NCBI RefSeq assembly: GCF_000195575.1
Contig: NC_015391.1
Location: 736,501 to 800,500 of the forward strand
DNA from: Carnobacterium sp. 17-4
GTDB taxonomy: Bacteria; Bacillota; Bacilli; Lactobacillales; Carnobacteriaceae
Reading direction: 5' to 3'
Length of the DNA: 64,000 bases
The position numbers and the translations under genes are program-made. Numbering within the stretch: the first letter of the stretch is position 1; each line of letters opens with the position of its first letter. Below are positions 54,388 to 64,000 of this stretch, one piece after another. The notes below the pieces were generated by a model. It had not been told where the DNA came from. It ran no database searches and saw nothing but the letters and a program-made list of their open reading frames with translations.

Positions 54388-55422
54388 ATGAATGAAAAAA
54401 CGATTCAACTGGTTGAAAAATTAACAAAAATCCCTTCTCCAACAGGTAATACGTATGAAATTATCGCTTTTATCGAAAACTATTTAAAGCAAATAGGATA
54501 TGAAGCAAAAAAAACAAATAAAGGCAGTTTAATGGTTACCGTAAAGGGAATAGACCATCAAAAACAACGGTTTGTAACGGCGCATGTGGACACATTAGGT
54601 GCTATGGTAAGAGCAATTAAACCCAATGGACGTCTTAAATTAGATTTAATTGGTGGGTTTCGTTACAACGCTATTGAAGGTGAGTATTGTACGATACATA
54701 CAGCTAAAGGGAATATATCTGGTACGATCTTGATGCACCAAACTAGTGTACACGTTTATAAAGATGCAGGAACTGCTGAGAGAAACCAAGAGAATATGGA
54801 AGTTCGGATCGATGAGAAGGTTCACACTATAGAGGAAACAAAAGCACTTGGTATTTCTATCGGGGATTTTATCAGTTTTGATCCTAGAACTGAGATCACA
54901 GCTAACGGCTATATTAAATCGCGTCATTTAGATGACAAAGTAAGTGTAGCTATACTATTGCAATTTTTAAAAAAAATAAGTATTGAAAAAATAAACCTGC
55001 CTTATACAACTCACTTTTATATATCAACGAATGAAGAAATTGGGTATGGAGGGAATTCAAATATCTCTGATAAAGTGGTCGAATATTTAGCAGTTGATAT
55101 GGGTGCGATGGGAGACGATCAACAAACTGACGAATATTCTGTGTCCATATGTGTTAAAGATGGAAGTGGCCCTTATCATTATGAAATGAGAAAAAAATTA
55201 ACTCAAATTTGTGAAGATAAAGGAATACCTTACCAACTCGATATTTATCCTTTTTACGGGAGTGATGCTTCAGCAGCAATGAAAGCTGGGGCTGATGTTC
55301 GTCATGCGCTAGTAGGTGCAGGAATCGAAGCTAGCCATGCTTATGAAAGAACCCATGAGGAATCAATCGCAGCAACAGAACAATTGATTGAGCAGTATCT
55401 AATGAGCAGTATGCTAGATTAA
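54388..55422 (+). CDS. M42-family peptidase (third, divergent member)
   Basis: 344 residues. Metal motifs are recognisable: TAHVDTLGAMV, RHLDDKVSVAIL, NEEIGYGGNSN, AVDMGAMG and a late HAYERTHEES. Closer to the endoglucanase M/YhfE group than to the two glutamyl aminopeptidase-like copies in the window. ATG 54388 is preferred: GGTGG lies 8 bp before it, whereas ATG 54373 has almost nothing. A permease gene follows 21 bp later. Confidence 0.87.
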   Translation: MNEKTIQLVEKLTKIPSPTGNTYEIIAFIENYLKQIGYEAKKTNKGSLMVTVKGIDHQKQRFVTAHVDTLGAMVRAIKPNGRLKLDLIGGFRYNAIEGEYCTIHTAKGNISGTILMHQTSVHVYKDAGTAERNQENMEVRIDEKVHTIEETKALGISIGDFISFDPRTEITANGYIKSRHLDDKVSVAILLQFLKKISIEKINLPYTTHFYISTNEEIGYGGNSNISDKVVEYLAVDMGAMGDDQQTDEYSVSICVKDGSGPYHYEMRKKLTQICEDKGIPYQLDIYPFYGSDASAAMKAGADVRHALVGAGIEASHAYERTHEESIAATEQLIEQYLMSSMLD

Positions 55423-55443
55423 CCGGAGAGGAATAACTTTTTT

Positions 55444-56538
55444 ATGGATTATTTTAAAAAATCAAAATTAATGTTTTGGACAGTTTGGCTATTAGTTAGT
55501 GCAACATTAATATTTATGAGCACTAAAATTGAGTTTATTTTTCAACCATTGACAACATTTGTTTCAACATTGTTTACACCACTTATTGTAGCAGGTTTTT
55601 TATATTACTTATTAAATCCAGTAATTGGCCAATTAGAAAAAATTAAAATCAAACGAAAATATGGAATCATCATCGTTTTTCTATTATTTCTTGGTTTTGT
55701 AGCATTTTTAGCTGTTTCAGTTATTCCTAATTTAATAGAACAAGTCGGGCAATTAATTACAAGTATACCGTCATTTTTAAAAACACTAGAAGATTTTTCT
55801 AATGAACTTTTACAAGGACCAATGCTTGAAAACTTTGATTTAGAAAAAAGTTTAGGTACTATGGATCTCTCTATTGAAAATATTGCCAATACAATTTTCA
55901 CAACATTGACTGCAAGTGTTGGAACTTTAGTAGGAGCGTTGGCGAACACTACAATCGTCATTTTCACTGTGCCGATCATCTTATTTTATATGTTTAAAGA
56001 TGGGAAACATTTTCGACCAGCGGTGGCTAAATTTTTTCCAAAAGAGTATAGAGGTCAAATGATTGAATTATTAGGACAAATGAATGAAACCATTGCTTCT
56101 TATATTAGTGGGCAAGCCTTAGTTTGCTTATTTGTAGCAATATTTACCTATTTAGGTTATTTGATTACAGGAATGCCTTACGGATTATTGTTAGGGATCA
56201 TTGCAGGAGTTACCAATATTATTCCTTATATCGGTCCATATATTGGGGCAGCCCCTGCAGTCTTTATCGCTTTAACGATTTCTCCAACACAAGCTTTACT
56301 GGTAGCGCTCGTAGTATTAGTGGTACAACAAATTGACAGTGCATTTATTTCACCAAATGTGATTGGGAAAACATTATCAATCCATCCATTAACGATTATC
56401 GTCTTGTTGTTAGTTGCAGGAAACATCGCAGGAATTCTTGGCATGATCTTAGGAGTTCCAACATATGCAGTGGTTAAGACGATTGTTGTCTATTTAAGAG
56501 ATATGTTTATGATAAGAAAAAAACATGCTTCAACTTAA
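55444..56538 (+). CDS. AI-2E family transporter (YueF type)
   Basis: 364 residues with about eight membrane segments and the family arrangement: two N-terminal spans, a soluble region (residues ~105-150), then the conserved PYGLLLGIIAGVTNIIPYIGPYIGAAPA block. The family includes AI-2 exporters and Na+/H+ antiporters, so the substrate is open. CGGAGAGG precedes the start. Closely follows the M42 gene. Confidence 0.88.
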   Translation: MDYFKKSKLMFWTVWLLVSATLIFMSTKIEFIFQPLTTFVSTLFTPLIVAGFLYYLLNPVIGQLEKIKIKRKYGIIIVFLLFLGFVAFLAVSVIPNLIEQVGQLITSIPSFLKTLEDFSNELLQGPMLENFDLEKSLGTMDLSIENIANTIFTTLTASVGTLVGALANTTIVIFTVPIILFYMFKDGKHFRPAVAKFFPKEYRGQMIELLGQMNETIASYISGQALVCLFVAIFTYLGYLITGMPYGLLLGIIAGVTNIIPYIGPYIGAAPAVFIALTISPTQALLVALVVLVVQQIDSAFISPNVIGKTLSIHPLTIIVLLLVAGNIAGILGMILGVPTYAVVKTIVVYLRDMFMIRKKHAST

Positions 56539-56555
56539 AAAAATCATATAAATTG

Positions 56556-56585
56556 TTGTTTTCTTTATAGAGTTTGTGATATAGT
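56556..56585 (+). promoter_or_regulatory. Promoter for nox embedded in a terminator stem
   Basis: TTGTTT (56556-56561), 18-bp spacer and an extended -10 TGATATAGT (56577-56585). The -10 lies inside the 5' arm of the hairpin at 56574-56618. Transcription starting near 56592 would omit the 5' arm and so escape termination. Confidence 0.45.
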
Positions 56586-56626
56586 GTTCAGAGTGAAAGC
56601 ATGAACACTATATCACAATTTTTTTT
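56574..56626 (+). terminator. Terminator after the AI-2E permease
   Basis: A perfect 17-bp stem (56574-56590 with 56602-56618), 11-nt loop, T8. Confidence 0.92.
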
Positions 56627-56681
56627 GTGGGGAATGAATGCAGTCACATAATTTAAATGGCCTTATAGGAGGATACAAATA

Positions 56682-58037
56682 ATGAAAGTAGTCGTTATCG
56701 GATGTACACATGCTGGTACCTCAGCTGTTAAAACAATCTTAAAAGAAAATCCGTCTGTGGAAGTATCTGTTTTTGAAAGAAATGACAATGTTTCGTTCTT
56801 ATCTTGTGGAATTGCAATGTATGTTGGTGGAGTTGTAAAAGATCCTGCTGGACTATTCTATTCAAACCCTGAAGAATTAACTCAAATGGGTGCTAATATT
56901 AAAATGGAACACAATGTTAAAAGCATTGATACTGTAGCTAAAAAAGTAGTTGTAGAAGATATGAATACTGGAGAAGTATTTGAAGAAACTTACGACAAAT
57001 TAGTAAATACAACTGGATCTTGGCCTATTACACCTCCAATTCCTGGTATCGAAACTAAAAATGTTTTATTATGTAAAAATTACAATCAAGCAGAAGAAGT
57101 CATCAAACAAAACCAAACAGCTAAAAAAGTAGTAATTGTTGGTGGAGGATACATCGGGATTGAATTAGTAGAAGCATTTGAACAATCAGGTAAACAAGTA
57201 ACTTTAATTGATGGATTAGACCGTATTCTTAACAAATACTTAGATCCAGAATTTACAGATGTATTAGAAAGCACTTTAGAAGAACGCGGAATTAAATTAG
57301 CATTGAACCAAGCTGTTACTTCTTTTAATGCTGATGAAAATGGTTCTGTTAAATCTGTCACAACTCCAAAAGGAGAATATGAAGCAGATTTAGTTATTCT
57401 ATGTGTTGGCTTCCGTCCAAACAATGAATTGTTAAAAGGTAAAGTTGACATGATGCCAAATGGCGCAATCCTTGTTGATGATTACATGAGAACAAGTGAT
57501 AAAGATATCTATGCAGCTGGAGACAGTTGTGCAGTTCATTACAATCCAAATGGCGGTGCTGCTTATATTCCTTTAGCAACGAATGCTGTTCGTATGGGTA
57601 CTTTAGTAGGGAAAAACATCATTGAACCTAAAGTAAGATATAGAGGAACACAATCGACTTCAGGTCTTTACTTGTTTGGATATAACATTGGTTCAACTGG
57701 GGTAAACGTTAATAGTGCTGCACACTTTGGTCTAGATGTTCGTGCTGTATTTGTTAAAGACAACTACCGTCCAGAATTTATGCCGACAACTGAAGAAGTT
57801 ATGATGAAATTAGTTTATGAAGTAGGAACAAACCGCATCGTTGGTGGACAAATCATGTCTAAATATGATGTGACAGCTTCTGCTAACACACTTTCATTAG
57901 CTATTCAAAATAAAATGACCATTGAAGATTTAGCATATGTTGATTTCTTCTTCCAACCTTATTTTGACCGTCCTTGGAACTACTTGAACATTTTGGCTCA
58001 AGCTGCATGTGATCAAGAAGACCAATTAGCTAAATAA
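56682..58037 (+). CDS. nox: NADH oxidase, water-forming
   Basis: 451 residues. FAD enzyme that reduces oxygen to water with NADH, important for redox balance in lactic bacteria under air. The redox Cys is C42 in S-F-L-S-C42-G-I-A. N-terminal FAD fold, NADH motif VVIVGGGYIGIELVEAFE, second FAD motif DIYAAGDSCAVHY and the dimerisation domain. CoA-disulfide reductase is the main alternative; the overall match favours Nox. AGGAGG precedes the start. Codon use looks highly optimised. Confidence 0.92.
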   Translation: MKVVVIGCTHAGTSAVKTILKENPSVEVSVFERNDNVSFLSCGIAMYVGGVVKDPAGLFYSNPEELTQMGANIKMEHNVKSIDTVAKKVVVEDMNTGEVFEETYDKLVNTTGSWPITPPIPGIETKNVLLCKNYNQAEEVIKQNQTAKKVVIVGGGYIGIELVEAFEQSGKQVTLIDGLDRILNKYLDPEFTDVLESTLEERGIKLALNQAVTSFNADENGSVKSVTTPKGEYEADLVILCVGFRPNNELLKGKVDMMPNGAILVDDYMRTSDKDIYAAGDSCAVHYNPNGGAAYIPLATNAVRMGTLVGKNIIEPKVRYRGTQSTSGLYLFGYNIGSTGVNVNSAAHFGLDVRAVFVKDNYRPEFMPTTEEVMMKLVYEVGTNRIVGGQIMSKYDVTASANTLSLAIQNKMTIEDLAYVDFFFQPYFDRPWNYLNILAQAACDQEDQLAK

Positions 58038-58113
58038 TCTAACGTATGAATTAATGTGTAAAAGCGTTAAAATCTTTGAAGCTTGATAGTTAAAAAGATT
58101 CATAATAAAATAG

Positions 58114-58149
58114 GAAAGGGTCTGAGACAGATAATCTCAGACCCTTTTT
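58114..58149 (+). terminator. Terminator after nox
   Basis: A 13-bp perfect stem (AAAGGGTCTGAGA arm), 7-nt loop, T5. Confidence 0.88.
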
Positions 58150-58176
58150 ATAAGCATTTAAATTGGAGGTTCAACT

Positions 58177-58728
58177 ATGAAAATGAACAAGAAAATCTTT
58201 TCTGGTATTATTGCGCTTATTCTTTTTTTTACAGGATCGTTTGTTATCGAACAACAGCAAGAAACACCTGATACAGTAACAGAGAATCAAACAGCTATTG
58301 AGTTGGTCAGAACGATTGACGGAGATACAATAGTCTATACTGAAGATGGTGAAGAAAAGAAGTTGCGGTTATTGTTGATTGACACTCCAGAAAGTAGCAC
58401 GACAAAAACGGGTTCTGCACAGCCATATGGTACAGAAGCGAAAGACTTTTTAACGAATTATTTAGAAGGAAAAAAATTATCGATAGAATATGACCCTACT
58501 CATGAAAAAATAGATGACTATGAACGTGTATTGGCTTATCTTTACGCAGATGGAGAATTGATACAAGAAGTGATGGTTGAAAAAGGATTAGCGCGTGTAG
58601 GGTATGAAAATGGAGATGAGCTTTACTTGAATAAGCTTGAAGAAGCAGAGCAAGAAGCAGAAGCAGCAAATGTAAATATCTGGTCTATTGACGGTTATGT
58701 TGGAGAATATGGATTTAATAAAAAGTGA
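58177..58728 (+). CDS. nuc: Secreted or membrane-anchored thermonuclease (SNase-like)
   Basis: 183 residues. N-terminal hydrophobic signal or anchor (residues ~6-24, KIFSGIIALILFFTGSFVI) without a lipobox, then one SNc domain: DGDTIVY, catalytic Arg/Asp/Glu in LRLLLIDTPES and the second Arg in YERVLAYLYADG. Expected to degrade extracellular DNA or RNA. GGAGG is 7 bp before the ATG. It sits 23 bp after the nox terminator, with no obvious promoter of its own, so readthrough from nox may matter. Confidence 0.88.
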   Translation: MKMNKKIFSGIIALILFFTGSFVIEQQQETPDTVTENQTAIELVRTIDGDTIVYTEDGEEKKLRLLLIDTPESSTTKTGSAQPYGTEAKDFLTNYLEGKKLSIEYDPTHEKIDDYERVLAYLYADGELIQEVMVEKGLARVGYENGDELYLNKLEEAEQEAEAANVNIWSIDGYVGEYGFNKK

Positions 58729-58755
58729 ATAAGGTATAAAATACAATACTAAATA

Positions 58756-58764
58756 TGCTATAAT
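58756..58764 (+). promoter_or_regulatory. Extended -10 promoter for prfC
   Basis: TGCTATAAT, giving a leader of about 100 nt to prfC. Confidence 0.5.
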
Positions 58765-58871
58765 AATTGAGTTAATGAGATAGACTGCCAGATTAAGGTA
58801 TTCGCATTACCTAAGTATGTAATTAAAGATTGAATTAGAATAAATAAAAAGACTTAAATGAGGGATAATGA

Positions 58872-60455
58872 ATGGAAAGCTATTTAAAAGATGAAGTAGA
58901 ATCACGAAAAACATTTGCAATTATTTCCCATCCGGATGCAGGTAAAACGACCATCACAGAACAATTATTGTTATTTGGTGGAGCGATTCGTCAAGCTGGT
59001 ACGGTCAAAGGGAAAAAATCAGGGAAATTTGCTAAATCAGATTGGATGGAAATTGAGAAACAACGTGGGATTTCTGTAACCAGCTCTGTGATGCAATTTG
59101 ATTATAAGGACAAAAGAATCAATATTTTAGATACACCAGGACATGAAGACTTTTCTGAAGACACGTATCGTACATTGATGGCCGTTGATAGCGCAGTAAT
59201 GGTTATTGACAGTGCAAAGGGTATTGAGCCTCAAACAAAAAAACTATTTAAAGTTTGTCGCATGCGTGGTATTCCAATTTTCACGTTCATTAATAAATTG
59301 GACCGTGATGGAAGAGAACCACTTGATTTATTAGAAGAATTGGAAGAAGTATTAGAAATTGATTCTTATCCAATGAATTGGCCTATCGGTATGGGAAAAG
59401 GTCTTTTAGGACTTTATGATAACTACAACAAAACGATTGAAGTGCATCGTCCTGAAATTAATGGTTTAAATGGACAAAAAGTCATCAAGTTGAATAAAGA
59501 TGGAGAAATCGAAGGCGATCATCCTCTTAAAGCTTCTAGTTTATATACTCAAGCTTTGGAGGATATTGAATTGTTGAATGAAGCGGGTAATGAATTTTCA
59601 GAAGAAAAAATTGCTGCTGGGAAATTAACACCGGTATTCTTTGGGTCAGCATTAACTAATTTCGGAGTAGAAACATTCTTAAATACGTTTATTAATTTTG
59701 CACCAAGTCCATCAGCTCACATTGCAACGGATGGTGAAAAAATTGAACCGACAACAAATGAATTTTCTGGTTTTATATTTAAAATCCAAGCTAATATGAA
59801 TCCTGCCCATCGAGATCGGATTGCTTTTGTGCGTATTTGTTCAGGGATCTTTGATCGTGGAATTGATGTTACTTTAGCGAGAACAAATAAAAAAATGAAA
59901 CTATCAAATTCAACCCAGTTTATGGCTGAAACACGCGAAGTTGTGCAACACGCTGTAGCAGGGGATATTATCGGACTTTATGATACTGGGAATTTCCAAA
60001 TTGGCGATACGATTTTTGGAGATAAATTAAATATAGAATACGAAAAACTTCCTCAATTCACTCCAGAAATGTTCATGAAAGTTCAGGCTAAAAATGTTAT
60101 GAAACAAAAATCATTTCATAAAGGTGTGCAACAACTGGTTCAAGAAGGAGCTATTCAATTGTACAAAACATTCCATACGGAAGATTACATTGTTGGAGCA
60201 GTTGGACAATTGCAATTTGAAGTTTTTCAATACAGAATGTTAAATGAATACAATTCAGAAATCATCATGTCACCAATGGGGAATAAAATTGCACGTTGGA
60301 TCAAACCAGAAGATTTAGATGAGAATATGTCTTCCAGTCGTAATTTATTGGTACGTGACCGTTTTAACAATCCATTGTTCTTGTTTGAAAATCAATTTGC
60401 GCTTCGTTGGTTTGCGGATAAATATCCGGATGTTGAATTAACGTCGTTACTATAA
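58872..60455 (+). CDS. prfC: Peptide chain release factor 3
   Basis: 527 residues. GTPase that recycles RF1/RF2 after termination. G1 H-P-D-A-G-K-T-T, G3 [13 protein letters not shown] and G4 NKLDRDG are present. The later domains ([33 protein letters not shown]) distinguish it from EF-G. GAGGGA precedes the start. Confidence 0.95.
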   Translation: MESYLKDEVESRKTFAIISHPDAGKTTITEQLLLFGGAIRQAGTVKGKKSGKFAKSDWMEIEKQRGISVTSSVMQFDYKDKRINILDTPGHEDFSEDTYRTLMAVDSAVMVIDSAKGIEPQTKKLFKVCRMRGIPIFTFINKLDRDGREPLDLLEELEEVLEIDSYPMNWPIGMGKGLLGLYDNYNKTIEVHRPEINGLNGQKVIKLNKDGEIEGDHPLKASSLYTQALEDIELLNEAGNEFSEEKIAAGKLTPVFFGSALTNFGVETFLNTFINFAPSPSAHIATDGEKIEPTTNEFSGFIFKIQANMNPAHRDRIAFVRICSGIFDRGIDVTLARTNKKMKLSNSTQFMAETREVVQHAVAGDIIGLYDTGNFQIGDTIFGDKLNIEYEKLPQFTPEMFMKVQAKNVMKQKSFHKGVQQLVQEGAIQLYKTFHTEDYIVGAVGQLQFEVFQYRMLNEYNSEIIMSPMGNKIARWIKPEDLDENMSSSRNLLVRDRFNNPLFLFENQFALRWFADKYPDVELTSLL

Positions 60456-60461
60456 AACAAC

Positions 60462-60509
60462 AAAAAAACAAGCCATTCTGTTTTAACTTAGAACGGCTTG
60501 TTTTTTTTT
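60462..60509. terminator. Bidirectional terminator after prfC
   Basis: ACAAGCCATTCT pairs with AGAACGGCTTGT (one mismatch), flanked by A7 and T9. Confidence 0.85.
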
Positions 60510-60608
60510 GATTGTAAAAATGATAAATATCTTTAAAAGAGTGCTTGAAATAAAAGGTAGTAACCATTAAAGTTGAACTGTAGCTTTAAATAGATGTAAA
60601 TGAAAAGA

Positions 60609-60890
60609 TTAATCGTAAACAGGAATAGATAATTCAACAATATGTGGCGCATGCAAGATGTCAACATTGTCTAATGTTGTTTCAAGTATATTTTCTATCG
60701 CAAAGCTAATTTCCGCATTTTTTATATTGCGCACTTTGTTTAGTAAAAGAACATCTTTATGCGTTGGAGCACCTGAATAAATAACAGTAGTAGGACCTAG
60801 AGAAAAAACTTTCACAAAATTAGCGTCAGTATTTTCTAGTTGTTCCATTACTAGTTCAGAATGATTATTTGTAACGTCTATTAGTTTCAT
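60609..60890 (-). CDS. DUF1827-family protein
   Basis: 93 residues, single small domain starting MKLIDVTNNHSELVMEQLENTDANFVKV, which matches DUF1827, a family confined largely to Lactobacillales and often next to prfC. No function is known and there is no signal or membrane segment. GAGGTG precedes the start. It supports the Lactobacillales assignment. Confidence 0.82.
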   Translation of the reverse strand: MKLIDVTNNHSELVMEQLENTDANFVKVFSLGPTTVIYSGAPTHKDVLLLNKVRNIKNAEISFAIENILETTLDNVDILHAPHIVELSIPVYD

Positions 60891-61026
60891 AATCTTTCAC
60901 CTCTTCTATACCGGTTAGGTTACAAATATTATATAATTAAAAACACAACAATTCAAAACATTTTAACTTCTTAGTTAGTACTAGTTAAGAAAAGATAACG
61001 TTGATACATCATAAGGAGGTTAGTTT

Positions 61027-62400
61027 TTGAATATTTATAAATTTATAACTCGTTTATCTAATCAATTTTCTTCTATTCAATTGATTGTGTTGTATTATTT
61101 TATTGTCGTCATAGCTGCTAGCGTCCTTTTGGCGTTACCTATATTTAGGAACCCGGGGATGGAACTATCCTTTATTGATTTGATTTTTACAGCCGTTAGT
61201 ACTGTTAGTGTAACGGGACTAGCTACGATTAATTTGGGAGAAACCTATAATCTAGCCGGTGTGATTCTTATGCAATTTTTATTTATGTTAGGAAGTTTAG
61301 GGGTAATGATGGTTTCTACTTCCTTTATGCTCATTAGAAGAAAAAAAGTTTCCTTAAAGCAACGACAACTTATCATGACAGATATGAACCAACCCAAACT
61401 GAGCGGAACAGTTCGATTGATACGCAATACTGTGCTTATAATTCTAGGATTTGAATTTATTGGCGGCTTGATTTTAAGTACTTACTTTTTCTTTTTTTCA
61501 AATTGGCCATTAAAAGAAGTCCTATTCCAAGGATTTTTTACAAGTTTTTCAGCAGTTGCAAATGTCGGGGTAGACCTTACAGGGCAAGTGCTGATTCCTT
61601 TTCATGACGATTATTTTGTTCAACTCATTATTATGCTCTTAATCATCGTAGGTGGAATCGGTTTTCCAGTATTATTAGAAATCAAAGATTTTTTGCAGTA
61701 TCGTAAACTGAAAAAGACATTGCCTTTTCGTTTTTCTTTATTTACTAAAATTACAGTTTTTTCTTTCTTTATTTTATTATTTGGTGGAGCGCTTTGTATT
61801 TGGCTGTTAGAGTACAATCAATTTTTTAAAGGAATGTCGTTTACAGAAAGTGCTTTTTATTCTTTCTTTTATTCGGTAACCACTAGAAATGCAGGACTAA
61901 TGACAACGTCGTTAGGTAATTTTAGTGAAGGAAGCCTGTTGCTGTTTTCTATTTTGATGTTTATTGGAGCAAGTCCTAGTTCTGTAGGTGGTGGTATACG
62001 AACCACTACGTTAGCAATTGTGATGGTTTACTTAATTTCTTTTATTAGAGGACATGATCAAGTTTCGTTATTTAAGCGTCGCATTGAGAGAGACGATGTG
62101 CAAAAATCCATTACGGTTTTTATTTTGTCTATGGTTTTGTGTCTATTTAGCATCATGGTGTTAAGTGTCAGTGAATCACATGATCTGATTACACTCATTG
62201 TAGAGGTGACTTCGGCGTTTGGAACAACCGGATTGTCATTAGGTATAACGCCTACTCTTACAGTTGTAGGCAAATTGATTATCATTGTGCTAATGTTTAT
62301 CGGAAGAATAGGAATGTTGTACATGTTGATGCTGCTGGTTCCTAAGCATAAAGATGATAAAAATTATCATTACCCAACTGAAAAAATTATTATAGGATAA
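61027..62400 (+). CDS. ktrB: Potassium uptake channel subunit, KtrB/TrkH family
   Basis: 457 residues, about eight spans arranged as four pore repeats. The four filter regions read STVSVTGLATI, FSAVANVGVDL, VTTRNAGLMTT and SAFGTTGLSLG. Needs a cytosolic KtrA-type RCK partner, which is not in this window. Start is TTG 61027 with a perfect AAGGAGG 7 bp upstream; no ATG fits. Confidence 0.92.
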   Translation: MNIYKFITRLSNQFSSIQLIVLYYFIVVIAASVLLALPIFRNPGMELSFIDLIFTAVSTVSVTGLATINLGETYNLAGVILMQFLFMLGSLGVMMVSTSFMLIRRKKVSLKQRQLIMTDMNQPKLSGTVRLIRNTVLIILGFEFIGGLILSTYFFFFSNWPLKEVLFQGFFTSFSAVANVGVDLTGQVLIPFHDDYFVQLIIMLLIIVGGIGFPVLLEIKDFLQYRKLKKTLPFRFSLFTKITVFSFFILLFGGALCIWLLEYNQFFKGMSFTESAFYSFFYSVTTRNAGLMTTSLGNFSEGSLLLFSILMFIGASPSSVGGGIRTTTLAIVMVYLISFIRGHDQVSLFKRRIERDDVQKSITVFILSMVLCLFSIMVLSVSESHDLITLIVEVTSAFGTTGLSLGITPTLTVVGKLIIIVLMFIGRIGMLYMLMLLVPKHKDDKNYHYPTEKIIIG

Positions 62401-62404
62401 AAAA

Positions 62405-62452
62405 TAAGAAGAGCTCACAATCAGTTATTGATTGTGAGCTCTTCTTTTATTT
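62405..62452. terminator. Bidirectional terminator between ktrB and clpE
   Basis: An 18-bp perfect stem (AAGAAGAGCTCACAATCA arm), GTTAT loop, T4. Confidence 0.9.
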
Positions 62453-62462
62453 TAGTTTAGGA

Positions 62463-64000
62463 TTAATCTTCAGTTTCTGGTTCTTCAATTTCTTCAACAA
62501 TAGTTTCTTCTAAAATAGGTTCTTTTGCTTCTACAATTAGATTTCCTTCTTGGTCTGTTTTTGCCACTAATTTTTTTATAGAAGGGTAATCAAGATAAAA
62601 ATCAGCAATACGATCTTCAATTTGTTCTTGAATGACACGACGTAAAGGACGAGCGCCTAATTTTGGATCATAACCTAATTCTACTAATTTTTCTTTAGCA
62701 GACTGGTCAACTTCTATGGATATACCTTGATGTTCGAGCATATTATTCACATCTGCTATCAATAGATCTACAATATACAATAAGTTTTCTTTTGTAAGTG
62801 AGTTAAATTCAACAATTCCATCAAAACGGTTAATAAACTCGGGTTTGAAGTAATCACTTAAATGATTTAACACAGATTTCTGAGTACCAGAAGCGGCAGC
62901 ACCAAAACCAACACTTGCTTCTACATTTCCAGTACCCGCGTTACTTGTCATAATAATAATGGTGTCTTTAAAGCTCACCGTACGTCCTTGAGCATCGGTT
63001 AATCTGCCATCGTCCAGAATTTGTAAGAACATATGCAAAACATCTGGATGAGCTTTTTCAACTTCATCTAATAAAATGAGGCTGTAAGGATTGTGGCGAA
63101 CTTTTTCAGTTAACTGACCTGCTTCATCATAGCCAATGTATCCTGGAGGAGAACCAATCAACTTAGAGACACTATGTTTCTCCATATATTCACTCATATC
63201 AAAACGGATATAAGCATCTTTACTACCGAAAAGTTCTAGTGCTAATTGTTTAGCTAATTCAGTTTTTCCGACCCCTGTAGGACCAACGAAAAGGAAAGAA
63301 CCGATTGGACGATTTTTACTATTAAACCCTATTCGATTTCTACGTATAGCCCTAGAAACTTTTTCAATTGCTTCATCTTGTCCAATAACGTGTTTCTTCA
63401 AATCTTCTCCTAGATTACGCAATTGTTCTTGTTCTTTTTCTTTTAATTCGCCTACTGGAATATTTGTTTTCATTTCAATGATTTCAATCATATCTTCTTC
63501 CGTTACAGTAGGTTCATCTGAATCTGGTTTTTGCTGATCACGCATGGTAGCGAATTTTTTAGCTTGATCACGATAAAAAGCAGCTTTTTCATAATCTTCT
63601 TGCTGTAAAGCTAATTGTTTTTGTTGAGCAGCTTCTGCGATTTTATCTTCAAGTTGTTTAGGATCGACAACTTGTATTGTTAGGTTCTTTTTAGAACCTG
63701 ATTCATCTAATAGATCGATTGCTTTATCGGGCAAAAAACGATCCTGAATATAACGATTAGAAAGATTTACGGCGCTTGTGATTGCTTCATCTGTGTAATG
63801 AACGTGGTGATAATCTTCATATTTCTTTTGCAAACCTTTAAGAATGGTAATGGTCTCTTCAACAGACGGTTCGCTTACACGTACAGGTTGCATACGACGT
63901 TCTAATGCAGCGTCTTTTTCAATTGTACGATACTCTTTTAAAGTTGTTGCTCCAACCATTTGTAATTCACCACGTGCAAGAGCTGGTTTAAGCATATTTC
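62463..64000 (-). CDS. clpE: Clp ATPase, ClpE type, 5' part beyond the window
   Basis: 512 visible codons; the frame is open at the right edge. Present are the end of the first AAA+ module ([24 protein letters not shown]), a UVR-like coiled region ([17 protein letters not shown]) and the whole second module with Walker A G-P-T-G-V-G-K-T, Walker [12 protein letters not shown] and [11 protein letters not shown]. The [23 protein letters not shown] style fits ClpE better than ClpC; the N-terminal zinc finger that would settle it is outside. The tail is acidic. Confidence 0.85.
   Translation of the reverse strand, partial: NMLKPALARGELQMVGATTLKEYRTIEKDAALERRMQPVRVSEPSVEETITILKGLQKKYEDYHHVHYTDEAITSAVNLSNRYIQDRFLPDKAIDLLDESGSKKNLTIQVVDPKQLEDKIAEAAQQKQLALQQEDYEKAAFYRDQAKKFATMRDQQKPDSDEPTVTEEDMIEIIEMKTNIPVGELKEKEQEQLRNLGEDLKKHVIGQDEAIEKVSRAIRRNRIGFNSKNRPIGSFLFVGPTGVGKTELAKQLALELFGSKDAYIRFDMSEYMEKHSVSKLIGSPPGYIGYDEAGQLTEKVRHNPYSLILLDEVEKAHPDVLHMFLQILDDGRLTDAQGRTVSFKDTIIIMTSNAGTGNVEASVGFGAAASGTQKSVLNHLSDYFKPEFINRFDGIVEFNSLTKENLLYIVDLLIADVNNMLEHQGISIEVDQSAKEKLVELGYDPKLGARPLRRVIQEQIEDRIADFYLDYPSIKKLVAKTDQEGNLIVEAKEPILEETIVEEIEEPETED

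Noticed and set aside
58083-58271. Small plus-strand frame after nox
   Set aside because: It spans the nox terminator and the thermonuclease start in another frame, with no binding site.

Overview
This window is a stretch of core chromosome from a low-GC Gram-positive bacterium of the order Lactobacillales, most likely Carnobacterium or a close relative. That placement is an inference from three things. The AT-rich coding pattern fits. Blocks of gene order match Bacillus. Lactobacillales-type genes are present: a DUF1827 protein, a ClpE-type Clp ATPase, a CcrZ-type kinase next to trmB, a water-forming NADH oxidase and a rich peptide-uptake set. I see no insertion sequence, prophage, CRISPR array, tRNA or rRNA. 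Nearly everything is ordinary housekeeping, so the unusual signals are mostly regulatory RNA, repeats and start-codon details.

Layout. 0-6 kb: the 3' end of yhaM, then prsA/ytxH/hit on the minus strand facing away from ecsAB, then D-amino-acid aminotransferase (dat). 6-16 kb: ccrZ, trmB, a PepSY protein, an M42 aminopeptidase, a thioredoxin-like protein, a universal stress protein, ytpR, the DNA translocase sftA with a large repeat-built linker, and murC. 16-27 kb: polA-mutM-coaE, nrdR-dnaB-dnaI, thrS behind a T-box, and infC-rpmI-rplT behind an L20-type leader. 27-37 kb: two tandem oligopeptide-binding lipoproteins, a second M42 peptidase, a roughly 290-bp structured intergenic element, an orphan HemY-like oxidase, a metallo-beta-lactamase-fold protein, lipoate ligase, and trpS with a small membrane protein on the minus strand. 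38-53 kb: oppBCDF, spx, mecA, coiA, pepF, spxH, a CYTH protein, relQ, nadK, an RluA-family pseudouridine synthase and mgtE. 53-64 kb: a membrane-anchored ComEC-like MBL protein with a DUF3006 partner, a GNAT acetyltransferase, a third M42 protein, an AI-2E-type permease, nox, a thermonuclease, prfC, DUF1827, a Ktr/Trk potassium channel subunit, and the 3' part of clpE, which runs off the right edge.

How it works together. Peptide nutrition is a strong theme: two OppA receptors, OppBCDF, PepF and three M42-family proteins. A second theme is Spx-centred stress control and competence: spx, its degradation adaptors MecA and SpxH, CoiA, and nearby relQ. Wall and envelope functions (dat, murC, prsA, ccrZ, sftA) and replication-translation genes (polA, dnaB, dnaI, thrS, infC) fill the rest.

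Regulatory reading. Many promoters have an extended -10 of the form TGGTAnnnT and little or no -35. Two loci (before ccrZ and before polA) show a promoter followed within about 50 nt by an intrinsic terminator that runs into a second promoter. The murC leader carries a similar attenuator-like hairpin. The nox promoter is embedded in the 5' arm of a terminator. infC probably starts at a rare AUA codon. All of these are readings by eye, without alignment or folding software.
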